Translations under genes and position numbers: made by a program
DNA from: Pyxidicoccus xibeiensis
GTDB lineage: Bacteria; Myxococcota; Myxococcia; Myxococcales; Myxococcaceae
Direction of reading: 5' to 3'
Length of the DNA stretch: 64,000 nt
NCBI RefSeq assembly: GCF_024198175.1
Contig: NZ_JAJVKV010000001.1
Coordinates: 1,973,015 to 2,037,014 of the forward strand
Part shown: positions 18,556-27,413 of the stretch, in pieces
How positions within the stretch are numbered: position 1 is the stretch's first letter
Layout of the letters: every line of letters starts with the position of its first letter
Notes under the pieces: model-generated
What the model was told of the DNA's origin: nothing
The model's database searches: none
Seen by the model: the letters and a program-made list of their open reading frames with translations, nothing else

Positions 18556-20664
18556 ATGATTCGAGACCCAGCGGAGTTCCTGCAGCGCATCCCCGAGCTG
18601 CGGGCCCTGTGTGAGGACGCGGGCGTGCGCCGCGCCGTGGAGCGCGGAGACCCGTTCAAGCTGTACCGCGCGCTCAGGTGGGCCCGGTGGCTCGGGCGCC
18701 TGCGCTCGCACCGCCAGGTGCTCGACACGCTCCTGCGCCAGCGCCGCCTCTTCGCCCGGCCGCTCAAGCAGGGCGGGCTCTTCCTCGGGACGTTCAACGG
18801 CTTCGGCGCCACGCTGCTGGGCAGCGCCGAGCCGGACGCGGAGGACGGCACGTCCATCGCCACGCACGCGGTGGTCGCGCTCTTCGCCGTCCCGCTCCTG
18901 CCGCTGGGCGCGTACGTGGTGCGCCCCGCCGACAGCAACAACCCGCTCAGCCGCTCCTGGACGTTCTTCGCGCGCGTGCCCCTGGGGACGCTGCCCTGGC
19001 TGTGGGGCCGGGTCGTGGCGCTCTCCGTCATCGCCCTGGTGGCCACCGGCGCGGCGCGCGCCTTCCATGCCTCGCGCTACCGCGACGTGTACGTGGCCAA
19101 CGCCTTCGAGCAGCCCCTGAGCGTGACGCTGGGCGGCCGGACGTTGACCGTGGCCCCGCGCCAGGTGGCCACCCTCACCGTGCCCCTGGGCACGCAGCGG
19201 GCCGTGGCCGTCTCGCCGGATGGCGTGCAGGTGGACGCGGTGGAGTTGAACGTCCGCGCCGGCCCGGCCGTGCAGGTGTGGAACATCGCGGGCGGCATGC
19301 CCGTCCTCCTGCGGGACGTCGTCTACTCCTCCATGCCGTCCGCGAACGACGGCAGCCCGGCCACGGTGTACTGCGGGCAGCGCTTCATCGAGCTCGCGAA
19401 GGTCGACGACGTCTTCGTCGAGCCGCCCTTGCAGCTCAGCACCCGGAGCGGTGGCAGCACGACCCGTCGCTATCTGGGAATCGCGACAGAGGAAGGCGTG
19501 GTGCCGCTGGAGCTCTGCTCCACCTACCTCCTCTCGCAGGACAGGCTGGGCGAGACGCTCCCGTTCTCCGAGGTGGCGGCCCGGCTCTCCGGGTGGGGGG
19601 AAGCCGAGGTCTCCCGCGCGCTCCAGGCCGCGCTGGCCTCCGGCCCCGGGGCGCTCATCCGCTTCACCCGCTCCTCCCTGGAGGCCCGCCCGAAGGACCC
19701 GGAGGCCCACCGGCTGTACCAGTGGGCCGTCGAGCGGGAGGGCAACGTCGAGGAGCTCCTCTCCGAGTACGCGGCGCGGGCCCGGGCGGAGCCGGACTCG
19801 GCGGACGCGCAGTACCTGCATGCGCGCCTGCTGCGAGGCGCCGCGCGGGCAGGCGCCATGGAGCGGCTCGCGGAGCGCTTCCCCGACCACTCCGACACGC
19901 TGCGCTCGGTGGCCCACCACCGCTACCTCGCCGGGAAGTGGGAGGGCTCGGTGAAGGCGTGGGAGCGGCTGCGCGCGCTGGACGCGGAGACCGCGACGAA
20001 CAGCCTCGACGAGCAGGTGGCGGCGCTCGTGGCGCTCGGCCGTCCGGCGGAGGCGCTCGCGCTGCTGGCCGACCTCTTCAAGTCGGACGATGCCCAACTG
20101 CGGCGCACGGTGGCCGAGCTCCATGCGCTCGTGGCGGCGCGCACCGGCCAGGGCCAGCCCGACGCGCTCGTCGCCGCGCTGGAGCAGGAGCACGAGGGCA
20201 AGCCCTTCACCCTGCTGCGCGTGCGCGCCCACCTGCCGCTGAAGGAGGCGCCCCAGTTCGCGGGAGAGCGGCTGATGTCCGTGATTGGCAAGGAGCCCGG
20301 GGCCGCCCTGGAGGAGGCCCGGGCGCTGAAGGAGTTCGAGCTCCCCAGCCTCACCGAGGTGTCCTGGGCCCTGGCCTATGGCGAGGCCGTGCGCACGGCC
20401 TCGGAGGAGAGTGAGCGCTCACTCTCGCGGGCGTACGTGCTGAGCCCCCGTCAGCGCGAGGACTTCCGGCGCTTCGTCCGGGGGGAGAGCGCCGCCCTGG
20501 ACCCGGACGAGCTGTCGCCGGAGGTCCGCGCCGCCGCCTACTTCGTCCGCTCCCGTGACACGTCGCTCCCGGAGGCCGAGCGCCGCAAGCTCGTGGTGCA
20601 GGCGCGGCGGGACGACGGGCTCCACGGCTCCGTCAGCGAGGCCATCAGCGCATGGACTCCGTGA
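18556..20664 (+). CDS. Membrane-anchored TPR-like protein, unknown function
   Basis: 702 aa, not recognised as a named family. Two hydrophobic segments are visible, around 97-118 (VVALFAVPLLPLGAYVV) and 148-170 (VVALSVIALVATGAARA). A beta-rich part follows (about 175-330), with phrases such as NAFEQPLSVTLGGRTLTV that suggest an extracytoplasmic sandwich. From about 370 to the end it is helical and TPR-like (YLHARLLRGAARAGAMERL, LDEQVAALVALGRPAEAL). The last 13 bp overlap the M48 peptidase gene, which implies translational coupling and a shared function, possibly a scaffold that gives substrates to or controls that protease. That link rests on gene order only. Confidence 0.75.
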   Translation: MIRDPAEFLQRIPELRALCEDAGVRRAVERGDPFKLYRALRWARWLGRLRSHRQVLDTLLRQRRLFARPLKQGGLFLGTFNGFGATLLGSAEPDAEDGTSIATHAVVALFAVPLLPLGAYVVRPADSNNPLSRSWTFFARVPLGTLPWLWGRVVALSVIALVATGAARAFHASRYRDVYVANAFEQPLSVTLGGRTLTVAPRQVATLTVPLGTQRAVAVSPDGVQVDAVELNVRAGPAVQVWNIAGGMPVLLRDVVYSSMPSANDGSPATVYCGQRFIELAKVDDVFVEPPLQLSTRSGGSTTRRYLGIATEEGVVPLELCSTYLLSQDRLGETLPFSEVAARLSGWGEAEVSRALQAALASGPGALIRFTRSSLEARPKDPEAHRLYQWAVEREGNVEELLSEYAARARAEPDSADAQYLHARLLRGAARAGAMERLAERFPDHSDTLRSVAHHRYLAGKWEGSVKAWERLRALDAETATNSLDEQVAALVALGRPAEALALLADLFKSDDAQLRRTVAELHALVAARTGQGQPDALVAALEQEHEGKPFTLLRVRAHLPLKEAPQFAGERLMSVIGKEPGAALEEARALKEFELPSLTEVSWALAYGEAVRTASEESERSLSRAYVLSPRQREDFRRFVRGESAALDPDELSPEVRAAAYFVRSRDTSLPEAERRKLVVQARRDDGLHGSVSEAISAWTP

Positions 20665-22130
20665 ACCCTTCTGGTGTCGCCCGGCGCGCGGTGCTCACCG
20701 TCGTGCTGTGGGCGGGCTTCTGGCTCCTGGGCCTGGCCGTCGCCGCGGGCCTGCTCTGGGTGCCCATCGCCGAGGAGCGCTACACCGGCTCGGTGGGCCT
20801 GTCCGGCCTGCTGTCCGCCGCCGGCGCGCTGACGGTGCTGTGGGCGCTGAGGCCGCGAGGCTGGTTCAGCCGGGAGAAGCGCGACGAGGTCCGGCCGCTC
20901 ACGCGCGAGGACTTCCCCGCCCTCTTCACGCTGCTGGACGAAGTGGCCGTCCGGGCCGGCGCGTCCGTGCCCCGGAAGGTGTACCTGTCCGGCGAGGCCA
21001 CGGCCTTCATCGCCATGGAGCGGCGCTGGCTGGGCCTGCGCCGGGAGCCGGTGGTGGGCATCGGCCTGCCGCTGTTCGCCTTCCTGGACCGCGAGGAGCT
21101 GGCGTCCGTCCTCGCGCACGAGTACGGCCACCACCAGGGCGGAGACCTGGCGCTGGGCCCGTGGGTGTACCGCACGCGCCGCTCCATCGCCCTGGCGGTG
21201 GACTCGCTGGAGGACTCGGCCTTCTTCCTGGACGTGCCCTTCCAGCTCTACGGCCGGTTCTTCCTCAGCGCCTCCAGCGCCGTGTCGCGGCAGCAGGAGC
21301 TGGCGGCGGACGCGCTCGCCGCGTCGGCCTGCGGCACGCGCGCCACGGCCAGCGCCCTGCGCAAGGTGCACGCGCTGGGGCCCGTGTGGGGGGCGTACTT
21401 CGAGCACGAGCTGCTGCCCCTCTTCGGCCAGCGCGTGCGCGTCCCGTTGCTGGAGGGGTTCCGCCGCTTCGTCGCGGAGGAGCACCGCCGCGCGGACGTG
21501 GAGCAGGGACTGCAGGAAGCGCTGGCGCGGCCTCCCTCCCAGTGGGACTCGCACCCGCCGCTGCAGGAGCGGCTGCGCGGGGTGGGCTACCCCGGCGAGG
21601 GCGCCTCCACGCCCGCCTCGTGGCTCCCGCTGGCCGGGTGCCTGGAGCTGCTCGGCGGTGAGCGGGCAGCGGAGGACACCTGGGTGGAGCGCTCCATCAC
21701 CGAGGGGCTGGTGTCCCTGGCCTGGGAGGAGATTGCCGGGAAGGTCCACCTGCCGGAGCTGCAGAAGCAGTGGGTGGGCACGGCCATCGACCCGGGCCGC
21801 ACGCCGCTGGGCGCCCTGCCGGGGTTCCTGAAGGAGGGTGAGGCGCTCTGGAACCGGATTCGCCCCCAGGGGTTGGACCTGCTGTCCGCGGAGGGCAAGC
21901 GCCAGCGCGTGCGCCGCATCCTCGTGGAGTGGCTGGGCGCGGCGCTGGTGCACCGGGGCTTCCTGCCGCAGCTGCGCCCCGGAGCGAACCTCCGCTTCGT
22001 CTGCGGCGACATCTCCGTGGAGCCCGCGGTCATCGTCCGCAGGCTCGCGGAGGGCGCGCTGTCCGAAGCGCAGTACCTGGAGGCGTGCGAGCTGCTCGAG
22101 GCGGCCTCGAGTCAGCTCGCGACGGCGTAG
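20652..22130 (+). CDS. M48-family membrane zinc metallopeptidase
   Basis: 492 aa. Two N-terminal membrane segments (about 12-34 and 42-60) precede an M48 (Ste24/HtpX-like) catalytic domain. The zinc motif is HEYGH at 156-160, and the downstream glutamate ligand is most likely in RQQELAADALAA, the usual E-x3-D-like helix of this family. M48 enzymes degrade or process membrane proteins. The C-terminal half (about 320-492) has no recognisable domain and is helical. The start lies inside the previous gene (13-bp overlap), so the two are probably translated together. The stop is three bases from the convergent LVIVD gene end. Confidence 0.88.
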   Translation: MDSVNPSGVARRAVLTVVLWAGFWLLGLAVAAGLLWVPIAEERYTGSVGLSGLLSAAGALTVLWALRPRGWFSREKRDEVRPLTREDFPALFTLLDEVAVRAGASVPRKVYLSGEATAFIAMERRWLGLRREPVVGIGLPLFAFLDREELASVLAHEYGHHQGGDLALGPWVYRTRRSIALAVDSLEDSAFFLDVPFQLYGRFFLSASSAVSRQQELAADALAASACGTRATASALRKVHALGPVWGAYFEHELLPLFGQRVRVPLLEGFRRFVAEEHRRADVEQGLQEALARPPSQWDSHPPLQERLRGVGYPGEGASTPASWLPLAGCLELLGGERAAEDTWVERSITEGLVSLAWEEIAGKVHLPELQKQWVGTAIDPGRTPLGALPGFLKEGEALWNRIRPQGLDLLSAEGKRQRVRRILVEWLGAALVHRGFLPQLRPGANLRFVCGDISVEPAVIVRRLAEGALSEAQYLEACELLEAASSQLATA

Positions 22131-22133
22131 CGG

Positions 22134-23753
22134 CTACGGCTCCTTGAAGACGAGCAGGCCGCGCGTCTGGTCCACCACGTAGACGTGCCCGTCCCCGGGC
22201 ACGCGGATGCCAATGGCGCCCTCGTACAGGCCGGTGTCGTTGTCCGGGTCCGTGTCGCGGAAGGTGTTGTAGTACGCGACCTGGCGCGGCTGCGTCGGGT
22301 CCGACACGTCCAGCACCCGCACGCCCTCGTGGTACCAGGCGATGTACAGGCGCGTGCCCACCAGCAGGATGTTGTGGATGGACGCGACGTCCCGCAGCTT
22401 GAACTCGCCAATCTTCACGATGTGCGCCGGGTCATCCACCTTCAGCACGCGCAGGTGCGCGCCCATCCGCTCTCCACCCTCGAAGGCGAGCGTGTGGCCG
22501 CCGATGACGCCCACCGCGCTGTGGTGGCTGAAGGCGTTGGGGAAGGTGTAGCCGCCCAGGTGCCGGCTGTTGGCCGGGTCGCGCACGTCGAACACCTGGT
22601 AGCCGTCATTCCCGTGGCTGACGTAGAGCCGGTCCCCGAAGGCGAAGGCGTCATGCGGGTAGCTGACGCGGGTGGCGTGGGCCATGCGGCCGAGCAGCAC
22701 GGGCTGCGTGGGCGTGGAGACGTCGAAGATGAGCGTCTCGCCATTGGGCGAGGGGGACATGGCGTAGAGCCGGTCCCCGTCCACCAGCACGGTGTGCACG
22801 TTGAGCGCCGCGCCGCCGGGCAGGCTGCGCAGGAAGGCGGGCTGGCCCGGGTTGGAGATGTCGAAGACGATGACGCCCGACGTGCCGCTGGCGACGTAGA
22901 GGGCGTCTCCCTTGGCCCACACGCCATTCCAGTAGCTGTCCCCGGGGATGCTGATGCTGCCCTTGAAGATGGGGTGGCTCCGGTCCGTCACGTCGAAGAT
23001 GGTGAGCCCGCCCTCGCGGCCCTTCCCGTTGATGGACACCACGTACGCGTGGTTCTTCGCGACGTAGACGTCCACCGGGTCGCCCAGCTCCACGCGCGAC
23101 TCGGAGAGGGCGCGCAGGCCGCCGGCGGACTCTCGCTCGGCGCGCGCCCAGGACATCCGCTCGGCGCGGAAGGTGCCCACGTAGCCCTGGCTTTCGCCGG
23201 TGCAGAAGGAGAAGCAGCCCGTGAGCACGCCCGGGGACGGCGCCGCGCAGCCCACGAGCGTGTACGTGGTGGTCACCGGGCCCGCCTCGGTCTGCTCGAC
23301 GGCATAGCCGGTGAAACGGCCTGTCTCCGCGGCGAGCTGCGCTTCATTGGCCCGGGTCGGGTAGCCCTGGACGAGGGACGGGGTGCCGTCCTCGGCGAAC
23401 CGCAGGCTTCCACCGCCGCTGGCGATGTACGGCGTGTTCTCCTCGCCGCCCGGAATCTCGTAGCGGAGCTTCGCCCGGTAGATGCCCTTGCGGCTCAGCT
23501 GCCCCAGCGTGTCGCGCTGGCAGCCGGACAGGTCGAAGGACGCCAGCGAGGTGCCGCACGGGCCATACCGCTCCGCCAGCGCCCGGCAGGAGGCATGGCG
23601 GCCGGTGTCCTCCCAGTCGCCGTACTCCTCCAGCGGCGTGAAGCGCCCATCCCAGGGCTTGCGCTTCTCTTCCTCCTCCGAGCCACAGCCGGCCACTCCC
23701 AGCAGACAGGCCAGCAGGGCCGCCACGGCTCCACGGTGCATGCGCGTCATCAT
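22134..23753 (-). CDS. LVIVD-repeat lipoprotein, paralogue 1
   Basis: 539 aa. A lipoprotein signal ends in GVAGC (lipidated Cys 23). A conserved N-terminal block follows (PWDGRFTPLEEYGDW, paired cysteines, IYRAKLRYE), and then a beta-propeller of LVIVD repeats: VDVYVAKNHAYVVSI, LTIFDVTDRSHPIF, LYVASGTSGVIVFDISNPG, IRVPGDGHVYVV. LVIVD repeats are extracellular, often in cell-surface proteins of unknown ligand. It is the last of four tandem minus-strand paralogues (22.1-29.2 kb) with spacers of about 85-200 bp. The first two codons are both ATG; a GA-rich GGGGGTGGG box is directly upstream. Confidence 0.88.
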   Translation of the reverse strand: MMTRMHRGAVAALLACLLGVAGCGSEEEEKRKPWDGRFTPLEEYGDWEDTGRHASCRALAERYGPCGTSLASFDLSGCQRDTLGQLSRKGIYRAKLRYEIPGGEENTPYIASGGGSLRFAEDGTPSLVQGYPTRANEAQLAAETGRFTGYAVEQTEAGPVTTTYTLVGCAAPSPGVLTGCFSFCTGESQGYVGTFRAERMSWARAERESAGGLRALSESRVELGDPVDVYVAKNHAYVVSINGKGREGGLTIFDVTDRSHPIFKGSISIPGDSYWNGVWAKGDALYVASGTSGVIVFDISNPGQPAFLRSLPGGAALNVHTVLVDGDRLYAMSPSPNGETLIFDVSTPTQPVLLGRMAHATRVSYPHDAFAFGDRLYVSHGNDGYQVFDVRDPANSRHLGGYTFPNAFSHHSAVGVIGGHTLAFEGGERMGAHLRVLKVDDPAHIVKIGEFKLRDVASIHNILLVGTRLYIAWYHEGVRVLDVSDPTQPRQVAYYNTFRDTDPDNDTGLYEGAIGIRVPGDGHVYVVDQTRGLLVFKEP

Positions 23754-23951
23754 CCCACCCCCTCGTGACAGGACGCGACCACCCGGCCATGGCGCGCGAG
23801 GCCCGTACGTATACCCGCGACGCCAGCGCGCTGGAAGCGCACCCGTGCCTTCGCTGCGTGTCCAGGCGGGGCGCGCATGGGGCCGGGCCTCGCCGCCGGC
23901 GGAGGGGCTACGCGATGAGCGGCCCCGGCGCCGTGGCGCGCTGGCTGCCGC

Positions 23952-25553
23952 TCACCGGGGCTCCGGCTCGTCCAGCACCAGCAGCCCGCGCGCGGTGTCC
24001 ACCACGTACACGTAGCCGTCCCCGGGCACGTGCAGGCCGGTGGCGCCCTCGTTGGGGCCATCTCCCCGGCCCTCATCCGTCTCGCGCCACGTATTGAACC
24101 ACTCCACCAGGGTCGGTCGGGTGGGGTTGGACACGTCCAGCACGCGCAGGCCCTCGTGGTGGTACGTCATGTACAGGCGCGTGCCCCGCAGCGACAGGCT
24201 GTGCGGCGAGACGACCTGGCGCATGCCGTACTCGGCGAGCTTCCGGATGTCGGAGGGCTGGCTGGCATCCAGCACGCGCAGGCGGGCCCGCGTGCCCCGG
24301 CCCAGCTCGAAGGCGACGATGCGGCCGGCGAAGGTGCCCACCGCGCTCGCGGCGCTCCGGGCGAACGGGTACGTGTACTGCCCGAGCAGCCGCAGCTGCT
24401 GCGGCTGGCTGATGTCCGCCACCTTGAGGCCCTCGTGCCGGTGGTTGACGTAGAGGCGGCCCTCGTAGGCGACGGCGCCCTCGCCCCCCGAGTAGAGCCG
24501 GTCCGGGCTCCTCGCGCGCAGCGCGGAGTGCTGGAGCACCTGGGGCGCGCCCGGCGTGGAGATGTCGAAAATCACCGTCCCGGGCTCCGGGCCCTCCAGC
24601 GTGGCGAAGAGCCGATGGCCGTCCACGCGCACGCTGCTCACCGAGATGGGGCTCTCCGGCACGGTGCGCAGCAGGGTGGGCTGGGAGGGCTGGGAGATGT
24701 CCACCACCGCGACGCCCCGGGTGGCGCTGGCGACGTACAGCACGCCGTCGACGGACGTGGCGCTGCGCCAGTCCTCGCCGGCGGGAGGGGCCAGGTGCCC
24801 CACGGGCACGGGCGCGCGCACGTCGCCCACGTCGAACACGGTAAGGCCGCCGGGCTGGCCCGGCCGCCGCTCCGACAGGACATACGCATGGCCCCCGGCG
24901 ACGTGGACGTCCATGGCGGGGCCGGCCTCCACGCGGGACTCGGAGCGCAGCCGCAGCCCGCTGGACGCCTCCGCCTCGCCCTTGAAGCGCGCCATGCGCT
25001 CGGCGCGGAAGGTGGCGGCGTCCACCAACTGGCCGTTGCGGCACATGGCGTAGCAGCCGGTGAGCACGCGCGAGTTCACGGCCTCGCAGCCCACGAAGGT
25101 GTGGAGGGTGTCGCCGTCGCGGCCGGTGATGAGGAGCGAGCGCGAGGACCACACCCCGCCAATGGCGGGGAAGCCGTTGACGAGCTCCGGGTGGCCGTCG
25201 CGCGTCCTCAGCTTGAAGCCGCCCCCGCTGACGGGAGGCCGGGCCTGCGCGGTGGAGGCCCAGGGCTCGTGGTGGAGCTCCGCCCGGAAGATGCCCGCGC
25301 GCTCCAGGTTCTCCAGCGAGCGGCGCTTGCACGAGGACAGGTCGAAGGACTCCGGCGAGCCGCACGGCGCGCCGCCGCCGTTCAGCACCCGACAGCCGGC
25401 CAGGGGGTTGGTGTCCCTCCAGTCTCCGTACTCCTCGAGTGGGACGTAGCTGCCATCCCAGGGCTCCGCCCCGGACTCACCGCATCCGAGCGCCGACACG
25501 GCGCAGGCGAGCAGGACCGTCCATGCGGTGCGAGCAGGCTGCATCGGGTGCAT
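23952..25553 (-). CDS. LVIVD-repeat lipoprotein, paralogue 2 (most diverged)
   Basis: 533 aa. The lipobox is SALGC (Cys 24 from the 25553 start). It shares the family's N-terminal block (PWDGSYVPLEEYGDW, SFDLSSCKRRSLENL) and a propeller of LVIVD repeats (LTVFDVGDVRAPVPV, GVAVVDISQPSQP, LKVADISQPQQLRL, GYVYVVDTARGLLVLDEP). It differs more from the other three than they do from each other: the terminal block reads TYHHEGLRVLDVSNPTRP where the others have AWYHEGVRVLDVSDPTQP or close variants, and the ISIPGDSYWNGVWAKGD-type block is replaced. It may therefore bind a different partner. Start could be the ATG at 25553 or at 25544. Confidence 0.86.
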   Translation of the reverse strand: MHPMQPARTAWTVLLACAVSALGCGESGAEPWDGSYVPLEEYGDWRDTNPLAGCRVLNGGGAPCGSPESFDLSSCKRRSLENLERAGIFRAELHHEPWASTAQARPPVSGGGFKLRTRDGHPELVNGFPAIGGVWSSRSLLITGRDGDTLHTFVGCEAVNSRVLTGCYAMCRNGQLVDAATFRAERMARFKGEAEASSGLRLRSESRVEAGPAMDVHVAGGHAYVLSERRPGQPGGLTVFDVGDVRAPVPVGHLAPPAGEDWRSATSVDGVLYVASATRGVAVVDISQPSQPTLLRTVPESPISVSSVRVDGHRLFATLEGPEPGTVIFDISTPGAPQVLQHSALRARSPDRLYSGGEGAVAYEGRLYVNHRHEGLKVADISQPQQLRLLGQYTYPFARSAASAVGTFAGRIVAFELGRGTRARLRVLDASQPSDIRKLAEYGMRQVVSPHSLSLRGTRLYMTYHHEGLRVLDVSNPTRPTLVEWFNTWRETDEGRGDGPNEGATGLHVPGDGYVYVVDTARGLLVLDEPEPR

Positions 25554-25639
25554 CCTCGTGAAGCGGCGCCCGCTCCGGCCAGCGGGTCACCAGCACCGCC
25601 AGTGTAGGAAGACCCCCAACTCCAGGGAAGCCCCACCCC

Positions 25640-27256
25640 TCAGGGTTCGTTGAGGATGAGCAATCCGCGCGACGTGTCCACGACGTACACGTGCCCGTCG
25701 CCCGGCACGCGCATGCCGATGGCGCCCTCGAACATGCCGTCCGCGCGGTCCGGGTCCGACTCGCGGAAGGTGTTGTAGTGCGCCACCTCGCGGGGCTGGC
25801 TGGGGTCGGACACGTCCAGCACGCGCACGCCCTCGTGGTAGTGCGCGATGTACAGGCGCGTGCCCACCAGCACCATGTTGTGGATGGACGTCACGCCGCG
25901 CAGCCGGTACTCGCCCACCTTGGCGATGCCCGCGGGGTGGGTGACGTCCAGCACGCGCACGTGCGCCCCCATCGTCTCGCCGCCCTCGAAGGCGATGGTG
26001 CGGCCGTTGATGATGCCCACCGCGTTGGCATGGCTGTACGCATGCGGGTACGCGTACCTGCCGAGCAGCGTCGGCTGCGGCCTCTCGAGGTCCACGACGA
26101 GGAAGCCGTCCACGGTGTGGTTCACGTAGAGCCGGCCCCCGAACGCGAAGGCGTCATGCGGATAGCCCAGGCCCCGCGCATACGCGTAGCTGGAGACCGT
26201 CTGGGGCGACAGCGGGTCCGTGAGGTCGAAGATGGACGTCTGCTGGTGGGAGGGGGTCATGGCGTAGAGCCGGTCCCCCTCGACGAACACGGTGTGCACG
26301 TTGACGGTGCCGCCGGCGGCGCCGCCCGTCACCTTGCGCACCAGCGCGGGGCTGGCCGGGTCGGTGATGTCGTAGACGAGCACGCCCGAGCTGCCGCTGG
26401 CCACGTAGAGCGCGTGGTCCTTCGCCCAGACGCCGTTCCAGTACGAGTCGCCTGGCAGCTGGAAGGACGCGCGCTGCACGGGGGCGCGCGGGTTGCTCAC
26501 GTCGAACACGGTGAGGCCGCCGCTGTCCCCCGGGTCGTTGTTGATGGAGACGACGTAGGCGTGGCCCCGGGTGACGTACACGTCCACGGGGAAGCCCCGC
26601 GCCACGGGGCTCTCGGAGACGAGCGCGAGGCCGGAGGACTCGGCCTCGCCCGGGCGCCACGTCATGCGCTCGGCGCGGAAGGTGCCTCGCGAGTGCAGGC
26701 GGCCGTTCCTGCACCAGGAGAAGCAGCCCGTCAGCGTGCGCGGGCCGTGCGTCCTGCAGCCGGCGAAGGTGAAGCGGTCCACGACGTTGTTGGGGCGGTT
26801 GGCCTGGCTGGTGATGAGGAAGGCCTCCGCGCCCACCCGCCAGGTGGGGGTGGCTGGGTAGCCCAGGACGCTCACCGGCTCCGCGGCGGCGTTGAGCTGG
26901 AAGCCGCCGCCGCCGGGCTGGATGTCGGCGCTGGCGCCGGTGGCGCCCTCGTAGCGCAGCTCCGCGCGGTAGATGGCGTCCTGCCGCTCCAGGGCCCCGA
27001 GCGAGGCCTTGTCACAGCTCGTCAGGTCGAAGCTGTCCGCGCTCCCGCAGGCGGCGGGCCCCGCCAGCACCGCGCACGTGTCCAGGGCGCCCCGGTCCGT
27101 CCACTCGCCCGCCTCGTCCAGCGGTGCCCAGGGGCCGTCATAGGGGAGGGAGGGCGGGTCCTCGGGCGGAGCCGGCACCGGCTCCTCGGAGGAGCAGGCG
27201 GACAGCGACGCGGCACAGGAGAGGGCGAGGAGCAGTCGTGCGGCACGGGAGGGCAT
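25640..27256 (-). CDS. LVIVD-repeat lipoprotein, paralogue 3
   Basis: 538 aa. A short signal peptide ends in SLSAC (Cys 21). A proline-rich spacer precedes the shared block PYDGPWAPLDEAGEW, then the propeller: VDVYVTRGHAYVVSI, LTVFDVSNPRAPVQR, SYWNGVWAKDHALYVAS, VLVYDITDPASPALV and VRVLDVSDPSQPREV. It is closest to paralogues 1 and 4 in the SYWNGVWAK and GVTSIHNMVLVGTRLYIA blocks. It is lipid-anchored, probably exposed at the cell surface or periplasm. No enzymatic residues stand out. Confidence 0.87.
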   Translation of the reverse strand: MPSRAARLLLALSCAASLSACSSEEPVPAPPEDPPSLPYDGPWAPLDEAGEWTDRGALDTCAVLAGPAACGSADSFDLTSCDKASLGALERQDAIYRAELRYEGATGASADIQPGGGGFQLNAAAEPVSVLGYPATPTWRVGAEAFLITSQANRPNNVVDRFTFAGCRTHGPRTLTGCFSWCRNGRLHSRGTFRAERMTWRPGEAESSGLALVSESPVARGFPVDVYVTRGHAYVVSINNDPGDSGGLTVFDVSNPRAPVQRASFQLPGDSYWNGVWAKDHALYVASGSSGVLVYDITDPASPALVRKVTGGAAGGTVNVHTVFVEGDRLYAMTPSHQQTSIFDLTDPLSPQTVSSYAYARGLGYPHDAFAFGGRLYVNHTVDGFLVVDLERPQPTLLGRYAYPHAYSHANAVGIINGRTIAFEGGETMGAHVRVLDVTHPAGIAKVGEYRLRGVTSIHNMVLVGTRLYIAHYHEGVRVLDVSDPSQPREVAHYNTFRESDPDRADGMFEGAIGMRVPGDGHVYVVDTSRGLLILNEP

Positions 27257-27413
27257 GAAGGTTCCTCGAGGGTTTCGGGAAGGAGCGCCCGCTTCCGGCC
27301 ATGGGGCGCATGGCCGCGCAGCTTAGGGCGCCCACTCCGGGCCGGGAAGCGACGCCCCTGTCCGGCGTGGAGGCGGGCGGACGGGGGCCCGCCTCCAGTG
27401 CTCCGGCGGGTGC